Source of the DNA: Nibricoccus aquaticus
GTDB lineage: Bacteria; Verrucomicrobiota; Verrucomicrobiia; Opitutales; Opitutaceae
NCBI RefSeq assembly: GCF_002310495.1
Contig: NZ_CP023344.1
Span: forward strand, 2,046,001 to 2,110,000
Direction: 5' to 3'
DNA length: 64,000 nt
Within the stretch, counting starts at the first letter, position 1. Each line of letters starts with the position of its first letter. The translations under genes were made by a program, and so were the position numbers. The notes under the pieces were generated by a model, which searched no databases, had not been told where the DNA came from, and saw only the letters and a program-made list of their open reading frames with translations. Of this stretch, positions 57,402 through 64,000 are shown in pieces.

Positions 57402-58280
57402 ATGAGCGAAGAGCAGAAAAATTTCTCACGAGGACGCGGCTTTTCGCTTTCGCGCGGGCTCATCTTTGCCGTGCTTTGCGGGTATTTGGTGTGGGTGGTT
57501 TATCCGGTGTTCTGGGTGGCGTACTCGTCGCTCAAGCCGGATGCGGAGATTTTTCGGGATGCGTTCGCGTTGCCGTCGGTCGATGCGCTCATGTGGGAGA
57601 ATTATGCGCGGGCGTGGCGGGAGGCGCGGTTTGGGGATTACTTTTTCAACAGCGTGCTCGTGACGGGAGTTTCAGTCGCGGCGATCGTGCTGCTTGGGGC
57701 GATGGCGGCGTATGCGCTGAGCCGGTTTTATCATCCGTTGGGGAAATTCACGTACTGGCTGTTTCTGGCGGGGCTGATGATTCCGGTGCAGTTGAGCATC
57801 GTGCCGCTGTTCTTCGAGCTGCGGGCGTTGGGGCTGCTGGATTCGCGGCTGGGGTTGATCCTGGTGTACACGGCTAACGGGCTGCCGTTTGCGATCTTCA
57901 TCCTCGCGGGGTTTTTCCGGGCACTGCCGGCGTCGCTTTATGAGGCGGCGGTGGTGGATGGGTGCAGCGAGGCGGGGGCGTTCTGGCGGGTGATGCTGCC
58001 GCTGGCGCGGCCGGGTCTGGTGACGGTGGGGATTTTCCAGTTCATCGGGATCTGGAAGGAGTATTTTTTCGCGTTCATGTTCACCTCGGGCGGTGGCGAG
58101 GGGGCGGCGCGGACGTTGCCGCTGGGGCTGGCGAATCTGTCGCTGACGGCGCAGTACCGGAGTGAATACGGGTCTCTTTTCGCGGGCGTGATCGTGGTCA
58201 CGATCCCGATTTTGATCCTGTATCTGCTCATGCAGAAGCAGCTGGTGAAGGGGATTACGGCGGGAGCGCTCAAGGGATAA
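57402..58280 (+). CDS. MalG-type sugar ABC transporter permease
   Basis: 292 residues, six hydrophobic helices. The first is LIFAVLCGYLVWVVYPVFWVAYSSLKP. The EAA loop YEAAVVDGCSEAGAFWRVMLPLARPG, which contacts the ATPase, is near residue 185. The MalG-family C-terminus YLLMQKQLVKGITAGALKG is intact. It begins 1 bp after the fused binding-protein/permease stop and forms the second half of the channel. Energy must come from a MsmK/MalK-like ATPase encoded elsewhere. Confidence 0.93.
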   Translation: MSEEQKNFSRGRGFSLSRGLIFAVLCGYLVWVVYPVFWVAYSSLKPDAEIFRDAFALPSVDALMWENYARAWREARFGDYFFNSVLVTGVSVAAIVLLGAMAAYALSRFYHPLGKFTYWLFLAGLMIPVQLSIVPLFFELRALGLLDSRLGLILVYTANGLPFAIFILAGFFRALPASLYEAAVVDGCSEAGAFWRVMLPLARPGLVTVGIFQFIGIWKEYFFAFMFTSGGGEGAARTLPLGLANLSLTAQYRSEYGSLFAGVIVVTIPILILYLLMQKQLVKGITAGALKG

Positions 58281-58292
58281 GGCGGCGTGGTT

Positions 58293-58345
58293 AAATGCAC
58301 GTTGCCCGATTTGGCATGGGACTCGTTGCACAGTGCATTTTTCCT
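58293..58345 (+). terminator. Possible terminator after the transporter genes
   Basis: AAATGCAC (58293-58300) and GTGCATTT (58333-58340) are separated by 32 nt, with five T residues spanning the end of the right arm. The long loop makes it weak. The rest of the 261-bp gap to the next gene holds no recognisable promoter or RNA. Confidence 0.3.
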
Positions 58346-58541
58346 GGGGTTGTTTTTGAAAAGATTAAACCTTGGCCGCGTGCGGCTTGCATGAGCGCGG
58401 CGTTCATCGCCACTGTGGCGGCACATTTTTTTCTCATGCGGCTGCTTCACTTTTTGAACACATGCACGGCGGATGGTCATGCGAGTTGCGCGGTCGCGGG
58501 GGCGAGTGGTTTTTGAAAACGCAGCGGGGCCACTCTACGCG

Positions 58542-61500
58542 ATGACATCGTTTTCCACACCTATTCGTTTGTTGCTGATCGAGGAGTCGGCCGGGGATCG
58601 GGCGGCGCTTCGGCGGATGCTGGCTGACGGGGGCGGTGGTTATGAAATTTTGGAAGCGGGTGATGTGGCCCAGGCGCGGGCGGTGCTAGCGGCGGGGCGG
58701 CCGGAGTGTGTGCTGATCGGATACGATCAACCGGGGGGCAAAGATCTCGCGCTGTTGCATGAGATCGTGGGGACACATGGGGAGCACGCGTTTGGCATCG
58801 TGATGCTGACGGGCTCAGCCGCGACGGCGGTGGCGGTGGAGGCGTTGCAGATGGGGGCGCACGATTTCATCCTCAAGGGCACGACGAACGCGGTGTTGTT
58901 GAACAAGGCGGTGCGCAATGCGATCGAGAAGGCGTCGATCCGGCGCGAGCTGGAGGTGAAGCGCGGGGAGCTCCAGCGCAAGAATGCGCAGTTGGAGGCG
59001 AATGTGGCGGAGCTGGAGCGGGAGATCGCTGATCGCAAACGCAACGAATCGCACGCGGAGTTTCTCGCCCAGCTCGCGCAGCGGTTGAGCCTGTTGTCCA
59101 ATCCTACGGAGGTGCTGGCCGTGGCGCAGGAGGCGGTGGGCGGGCATCTCGGAGTGCAGCGGTGTTATTTTTTCGAGGTGGAGGCGGGAGGCTCGCACAC
59201 GATCATGCATGAGGAGTGGCGGGCGGCGGGGCTGGCGAGTGCGAGCGGGCGCTACGCGCTTGAAGAATATGGGACGCCGGAGCTGTTGAAGCGGCTCGCG
59301 CAGCCGCAGTTCGCGGTGAACGACGTGCGGACCGATCCGCTGGTGAGCGCGCAGGCGGGGATGCATGAGCGGATCGGGTCGCGGGCTTTCGCGACGGCGG
59401 CGTTTCATCGCGAGGGGCGCTGGGTGGCGTGTCTCGGGGTGAACTCCAGCGAGGCGAGGCACTGGCGGCAGGATGAGCTTTCGTTGCTGGAGAACGCGAT
59501 CGCGCGTGTGTGGCCGCTGGTGGAAAAGGTGCGGGCTGACCGGCGGCTGCTGGATCAGGCGGAGCAGTTGAAGCTGGCTGCGACGGCGGCCGATCTGGGG
59601 CCGTGGACGCTGGATACGGCGAGCGATGTGGTGGATTTTTCGCCGCGAGGGGCGGAGATTTTCGGGATTCCGCCGGGGCGATACATGACGTGGAGCAGGA
59701 TGCGGGAGCTGTTACACGAGGAGGACCGGGAGCCTGCGCGGCTGGCGGTGGAGACGGCGCTGGCCGGGCGTTCGGAGTATGCGATCGAGTACCGGGTGAA
59801 CCGGCCGGATGGGACGATGGTGTGGGTGGCCTCGACCGGGCGCGGGCAGTACGATGAGGGCGGCAGGCTGCTCGGGATGGTGGGCGTGGTGCAGGACATC
59901 ACCTCGCGCAGACATGCCGACCGGGCTACGAGGCAGCTGGCGGCGATCGTGCAGTCATCGGACGACGCGGTGATCAGCAAGAATCTGGACAGCATCGTGC
60001 TGACGTGGAACGCGGGGGCGCAGCGACTTTTCGGATACTCGGCGCGGGAGATGATCGGGCGGTCGATCACGTTGTTGCTGCCGCATGGCCAGCTGGATGA
60101 GGAGGCGCGCATCTTGGAGCGCATCCGGCGGGGGGAGCCGATCGAGCATTATGAGACGGTGCGGCGGCGGAAGGACGGGGCGTTGATCGATGTGTCGCTG
60201 ACGGTTTCGCCGATCCGGGATGGCCGCGGGGTGGTCGTGGGGGCGTCGAAAATCGCGCGCGATATTTCGCGGCGCAAAGCCACGGAGCTCGCGTTGGGGC
60301 GGCGCACGCGGACGCTGGAGATTTTGAACCGGGTAGGCGAATCGCTAGTGGCGGAGCGCGAGCTGGAGAAGATCGTGCAGACGGTGACGGATGCGGCGCG
60401 GGAGATCACGGGGGCGCAGTTCGGAGCGTTTTTCTACAACACGGTGAACGACCTGGGTGAGTCGTACACGTTGTACACGCTTTCGGGGGTGTCGCGCGAA
60501 GCGTTCGCGCATTTCCCGATGCCGAGGAACACGGCGGTCTTCGGACCGACGTTTCGTGGAGAAGAAACCATCCGTGTCGCGGACATCCTGGCGGATGCGC
60601 GTTATGGAAAATCCGCGCCGCATCATGGGATGCCGCCGGGGCATCTGCCGGTGCGCAGTTATCTGGCGGCGCCGGTGAAGTCGGGCACGGGAGAGATCAT
60701 CGGCGGGTTGTTTTTCGGCCATCCGGAGGCGGATGTGTTCACGCAGGATGCGGAGGATGTGCTGGAGGCGCTCGCGGCGCAGGCGGCCATCGCGATCGAT
60801 AACGCGCGTCTTTACCGGGCGGTGCAGCGCGAGCTGGCGGAGCATAAACGTGCGCGTGAGGAGGTGCGGGCGCGCGAGCAGCAGCTGCGTCTGGTGACGA
60901 ACAACGCGCCGGTATTTCTGCTGCAATGCGATCGGGAGTACCGGTACACGTTCGCCAATCAGCCTTATGCCGCGCGCTATGGATTTACGCCGGAAACGCT
61001 GATCGGCCGCACGGTGTGGGAGGTGACGGGGCGGTCGGCTTTCAACGCGGCGAAGCATCACATCGACGCCGCGCTGATGGGGGAGCGGGTGGAGTTCGAA
61101 ATGGAGATCCCGTACGACAGACTCGGGTCGCGCTGGGTGCATGTCACGTTCGTGCCGGATCGAAACGAGGAGGGTTATGTCGCGGGATTTGTCGGCGTGC
61201 TGACGGACGTCACCCAGCGCAAGAGCGCGGAGCTGGAGCTGGAGCGGGCGCGCGATGAGGCGCTGGCGGCTTCGCGGGCGAAGGACGATTTCCTCGCGGC
61301 GCTTTCGCATGAGCTGCGCACGCCGCTCAATCCGGTGCTGTTGCTGGCGAGCGACGCCGCAGAGGATATGACACTCGCGCCAGAGATCCGTGAGTCGTTC
61401 GAGACGATCCGACGGCAGGTGAATCTGGAGGCGAGGTTGATCGACGATCTGCTGGATCTGACGCGCATCACGCGCGGGAAGCTGTCGCTGGACCGCCGGG

Positions 61501-62486
61501 CGGTGGATGTGCATGCGGTCTTGAACGACGCGTTGGACACGGTGAGGCCGGAGCTGGAGAGCAAGCGGCTGGGTTTCCGCCTGGAGGCGGGCGCGGCGGG
61601 GGGGATGATCCTGGGCGACGCGGTGCGTTTGCAGCAGGTGTTTTGGAATGTGCTCAAGAATGCGGTGAAGTTCACTGGTGAAGGCGGGGCGATCACGGTG
61701 CGCACGTCGGTGGATGAGCGGACGGGGCGGCTGCGTCTGGAGATCCAGGATACGGGCATCGGCCTGACGGCGGAGGAGCGGGGGCGGGTGTTCGAGGCGT
61801 TTTCCCAGGGCGAGCATGCGGCGAGCGGAGGCTCGCATCGCTTCGGCGGGCTGGGTCTGGGGCTGGCGATTTCGCGCTCGATCGTGGAGATGCACGGGGG
61901 GGACATCCGTGCGGAGAGCGAAGGCCGTAACCGCGGAGCTATTTTTATCATCGAACTGCCTCTCATGAGTGTAACGACACCCAACGACCCCACCCCAAAA
62001 CATGAAAATGCCGATGCCGCGTCCGCGCCGGATGCAAGCGGTGCCAAGCGCGGACGGCTGCTGGTCATCGAGGATCATGCGCCGACGAGGCAGACTTTGA
62101 AGAATCTGCTGAGCCGGCGGAATTTCGAGGTGAGTGTGGCGGGCAGCGGTGTGGAGGCGCGCGAGCTGGCGCGGCAGCAGCCGCCGGATCTGGTGATCTC
62201 GGACATCGGGCTGCCGGATGTGGATGGCTGTGTGCTGATGAAGGAGTTCCGGGTGGTGAATCCGACGCTGCCGGGGATCGCGCTGAGCGGTTATGGGATG
62301 GATGAGGATCTGGCGCGCACGCGGGAGGCGGGATTCGTGGAGCACCTGACGAAGCCGGTGAATGTGGGCGCGCTGGAGCGGGCGATTGAGAAGATTTTAT
62401 CCGGCAGGAATCCGGCGTCCGGCACGGCGGTGCAGGGGCAGCCGCCGGTGGGCAACGCGATGACGGACGAACCGCACTCTCCATGA
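58542..62486 (+). CDS. Large hybrid sensor kinase with degenerate N-terminal receiver
   Basis: 1314 residues, soluble. The receiver-like N-terminus (1-125) has Gly60 where the phosphoacceptor Asp belongs (VLIGYDQPGGKDL), though the acidic IEES and the Lys of FILKGT remain. Then coiled coil, GAF (about 190-340), PAS (about 360-465), PAS (about 470-595: IVQSSDDAVISKNLDSIVLTWNAGAQRLFGYSAREMIG), GAF (about 610-760), PAS (about 780-895), HisKA with FLAALSHELRTPLNPVLLLASD, ATPase (FWNVLKNAVKFTG, IQDTGIGL, GLGLGLAISRSIVEMHGG), and a C-terminal receiver with Asp in LVISDIGLPDVDGC. It overlaps the next kinase gene by 4 bp. Confidence 0.9.
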   Translation: MTSFSTPIRLLLIEESAGDRAALRRMLADGGGGYEILEAGDVAQARAVLAAGRPECVLIGYDQPGGKDLALLHEIVGTHGEHAFGIVMLTGSAATAVAVEALQMGAHDFILKGTTNAVLLNKAVRNAIEKASIRRELEVKRGELQRKNAQLEANVAELEREIADRKRNESHAEFLAQLAQRLSLLSNPTEVLAVAQEAVGGHLGVQRCYFFEVEAGGSHTIMHEEWRAAGLASASGRYALEEYGTPELLKRLAQPQFAVNDVRTDPLVSAQAGMHERIGSRAFATAAFHREGRWVACLGVNSSEARHWRQDELSLLENAIARVWPLVEKVRADRRLLDQAEQLKLAATAADLGPWTLDTASDVVDFSPRGAEIFGIPPGRYMTWSRMRELLHEEDREPARLAVETALAGRSEYAIEYRVNRPDGTMVWVASTGRGQYDEGGRLLGMVGVVQDITSRRHADRATRQLAAIVQSSDDAVISKNLDSIVLTWNAGAQRLFGYSAREMIGRSITLLLPHGQLDEEARILERIRRGEPIEHYETVRRRKDGALIDVSLTVSPIRDGRGVVVGASKIARDISRRKATELALGRRTRTLEILNRVGESLVAERELEKIVQTVTDAAREITGAQFGAFFYNTVNDLGESYTLYTLSGVSREAFAHFPMPRNTAVFGPTFRGEETIRVADILADARYGKSAPHHGMPPGHLPVRSYLAAPVKSGTGEIIGGLFFGHPEADVFTQDAEDVLEALAAQAAIAIDNARLYRAVQRELAEHKRAREEVRAREQQLRLVTNNAPVFLLQCDREYRYTFANQPYAARYGFTPETLIGRTVWEVTGRSAFNAAKHHIDAALMGERVEFEMEIPYDRLGSRWVHVTFVPDRNEEGYVAGFVGVLTDVTQRKSAELELERARDEALAASRAKDDFLAALSHELRTPLNPVLLLASDAAEDMTLAPEIRESFETIRRQVNLEARLIDDLLDLTRITRGKLSLDRRAVDVHAVLNDALDTVRPELESKRLGFRLEAGAAGGMILGDAVRLQQVFWNVLKNAVKFTGEGGAITVRTSVDERTGRLRLEIQDTGIGLTAEERGRVFEAFSQGEHAASGGSHRFGGLGLGLAISRSIVEMHGGDIRAESEGRNRGAIFIIELPLMSVTTPNDPTPKHENADAASAPDASGAKRGRLLVIEDHAPTRQTLKNLLSRRNFEVSVAGSGVEARELARQQPPDLVISDIGLPDVDGCVLMKEFRVVNPTLPGIALSGYGMDEDLARTREAGFVEHLTKPVNVGALERAIEKILSGRNPASGTAVQGQPPVGNAMTDEPHSP

Positions 62487-63520
62487 AAATCCAGCAAGTA
62501 TTCGTAATCGGGATGCGCGAAGAGCTGCGCGCGCTGCTGACCGAGGCGGTGGGGCGCGTGTTTCCGGAGGCGGTGCTGGCGGTGCTGGAGACGTTTGCGC
62601 AGGCGCAGGCGCGGCCGGAGGCGGAGCGGGGTGTGTTGATCCTGGTTGATCCGGCGGCTTCGCTGGTGGCGGGGGCGCGGACGGGATTGGATGGCTCCGG
62701 GTTGTTGCGATGGCCGGTGCTGGTGCTGGTTTCGGCAGGGCGGGAGCCGGGCGCGGACGCGTTGGCGCTGGGGCCGGAGGAGTGGACGGTGGGATCGGTG
62801 GCGCGGGGGCTGGTTTACGCGGTGGAGAAGCACGCGCTGGTGCGGGACAACGCGCGGTTACGCGGCGATCTGCTGACGGTGGCGAGGCGGGTGAATCATG
62901 ATCTGCGTTCTTCGCTCAGTGGCGTGATGACGGCGGGCGAGGTGATCAAAGAAGTGTTATCGGCGGAGAAGCCGGAGGATGTGGAGCTCGTGCAGCCGGT
63001 GGTGGAATCGGCGGCGGAGATCGCGCGGCTGATTGAGCAGGTGAGTTTCGTGGCGAAGGCCACGGCTGCGCCGAACGCGCCGCAGTTGATCGCGATGGAT
63101 GAGCTGGTGTGGCGGGGGTTGAGCCGGGTGGAGCGGCGGATGCATGAGCGGAAGGCGCATGTGGTGCACGCGGAGGTGTGGCCGATGGTGAGCGGGGTCG
63201 GCGCGTGGATCGAAGGGATCTGGGCGGATTTGATTTTGAATGCGCTCGATCACACGGGCGTGAATCCGCACGTGGAACTCGGGTGGGGCGAGAACGAGGC
63301 GGAGCATCGTTTCTGGGTGGATGATCGCGGGCCGGGCGTGGCGGTGGAAAAACGGGCGGGGCTGTTCAAGCCGTTCAACCGGCTGGCGGAGCCGGGCTCG
63401 ATGCGGGGGTTTGGGTTGTCGGTGGTGCAGCGGCTGGTGGAGTTGCAGGGCGGGCGTTGTGGGTACGAGCCGCGGGAGGGCGGCGGGGCGCGTTTTTATT
63501 TCACGCTGCCGAAGGCATAG
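62483..63520 (+). CDS. Histidine kinase with divergent receiver-like N-terminus
   Basis: 345 residues, soluble. Residues 1-115 look like a worn receiver domain (VFVIGMREELRALLTEAVGRVFPEA, VLILVDPAASLV). The phosphorylatable His139 lies in VARRVNHDLRSSLSGVMTAGEVIKE. The ATPase domain has ADLILNALDHTG, DDRGPGVAVEKRAGLFKPFNRLAEPG and GFGLSVVQRLVELQGG, ending FYFTLPKA. ATGA overlap with the preceding hybrid kinase indicates translational coupling and joint function, for example as a heteromeric kinase or phosphatase module. Confidence 0.85.
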   Translation: MKIQQVFVIGMREELRALLTEAVGRVFPEAVLAVLETFAQAQARPEAERGVLILVDPAASLVAGARTGLDGSGLLRWPVLVLVSAGREPGADALALGPEEWTVGSVARGLVYAVEKHALVRDNARLRGDLLTVARRVNHDLRSSLSGVMTAGEVIKEVLSAEKPEDVELVQPVVESAAEIARLIEQVSFVAKATAAPNAPQLIAMDELVWRGLSRVERRMHERKAHVVHAEVWPMVSGVGAWIEGIWADLILNALDHTGVNPHVELGWGENEAEHRFWVDDRGPGVAVEKRAGLFKPFNRLAEPGSMRGFGLSVVQRLVELQGGRCGYEPREGGGARFYFTLPKA

Positions 63521-63597
63521 AGCGCGGGCGGGCGGTGCCGAGCGAGTGCCGGCGGACAGCGGAGGCGCGTGCAAGCACGCTGGCCTGCGGGCGGATT

Positions 63598-64000
63598 TCA
63601 GGAGGCTTTTTTTTGCGCGGCCTGATGGGCGGCTTCGATCATGGTCGAGGAGAGGAGGTCGTAGGCTTTGGACCAGGCGGTGTGGGCGGCGGGGGACCAG
63701 GCGGGGCCGAGATTTTCGGCGAGGGCGGCGAGGAGGGCGGCGCCGACGGTGACGTAGTGGGCGTCTTGCACGCGGTAGCCGGCGTGGCGTTCGCCGAGCT
63801 GGCGGACGGTGGGGAGGAGGCGGTCGAGGTGGCTCAAGTTGGCGGCGACCATCGCGAGCATGCTGATGAATTTTTCGCCCATGGCGCGCATGTCGCCGTG
63901 GAAGAGGCCGCGCAGGCTGGGATCGAGGGTAAAGAGTTTCGCGTAGAAGAGCGCGGCGGTGGCGTCGGGTTGTTTCGCGGCGGCGGCGAATGTGGAGCGG
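63598..64000 (-). CDS. Bacterial globin-domain protein, 5' end outside window
   Basis: At least 133 residues; the frame stays open to the right window edge, beyond the ATG at 63891. Visible residues fit a single-domain haemoglobin or the globin part of a flavohaemoglobin: ALFYAKLFTLDPSLRGLFHGDMRAMGEKFISML, then LDRLLPTVRQLGERHAGYRVQDAHYVTVGAALLAAL with the proximal haem His in ERHAGY, and WSKAYDLLSSTMIEAA. The protein ends at AQKKAS with no reductase domain after it, so it is probably a single-domain globin for O2 or NO chemistry. Confidence 0.85.
   Translation of the reverse strand, partial: RSTFAAAAKQPDATAALFYAKLFTLDPSLRGLFHGDMRAMGEKFISMLAMVAANLSHLDRLLPTVRQLGERHAGYRVQDAHYVTVGAALLAALAENLGPAWSPAAHTAWSKAYDLLSSTMIEAAHQAAQKKAS

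Noticed and set aside
58473-58541. Upstream start of the large hybrid kinase
   Set aside because: It adds basic, non-domain residues. The receiver begins right after the ATG at 58542.
60345-62345. 666-residue open frame on the minus strand
   Set aside because: Antisense to the large hybrid kinase; it is Arg/His/Gln-rich with no domain pattern.

Overview
The window is GC-rich bacterial chromosome. It most likely comes from a member of the Verrucomicrobiota, probably Opitutaceae. That placement is an inference from gene content: oleC and oleD of long-chain olefin synthesis, large TonB-dependent receptors with dedicated FecI/FecR regulators, beta-propeller sensor kinases, Sde182/DUF1593 proteins, many PAS/GAF hybrid kinases and a general lack of clear Shine-Dalgarno sites. 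No 16S rRNA, tRNA, prophage, transposase or CRISPR array is visible.

Layout. 0-4 kb: the 3' part of oleC, a dimeric dUTPase with a small membrane protein, and an RGG-rich disordered protein. 4-13 kb (minus strand): a carbohydrate locus reading ECF sigma factor, FecR, STN-type TonB receptor, GH78 rhamnosidase, sialidase-like protein. 13-16.7 kb: murA, a ParDE-like toxin-antitoxin pair, ruvB and a secreted hypothetical protein. 16.9-30.5 kb (minus strand): a TonB receptor followed by a tightly coupled seven-gene block (sugar-binding lipoprotein, DUF2291, ABC ATPase, permease, two Sde182/nucleoside-hydrolase-like proteins, propeller sensor kinase) and its NarL-type regulator. This looks like a self-contained unit for sensing, binding and importing a ribose- or nucleoside-like compound. 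30.7-36.6 kb: DUF4202, a flavodoxin-like reductase, an S9 peptidase and a three-gene unit with a DUF3592 protein and a P-loop ATPase. 36.7-44 kb: oleD, a queuosine-precursor transporter, an Rrf2 regulator with azoreductase, a second S9 peptidase, a SpoU methyltransferase and RlmD. 44-48.7 kb: a kinase, response regulator and hybrid kinase cluster. 48.8-54.3 kb (minus strand): unknown proteins, dnaN, pssA and a RelE-like protein. 54.4-64 kb: an EF-hand protein, a sugar ABC transporter whose binding protein is fused to a permease, two overlapping signalling kinases, and a globin cut by the window edge.

Two larger signals stand out. First, short arrays of degenerate 7-, 8- or 9-bp units are scattered along the window. 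Most sit just 5' of genes and point at the start codon. In two genes the start codon lies inside the array, and in oleC and rlmD heptamer arrays are read in frame as protein. Second, the plus strand is C-rich left of about 50 kb and G-rich right of about 54 kb whatever the gene orientation. The change falls at dnaN/pssA, where an AT-richer intergenic region carries an inverted repeat and DnaA-box-like words, so a replication origin is likely nearby.
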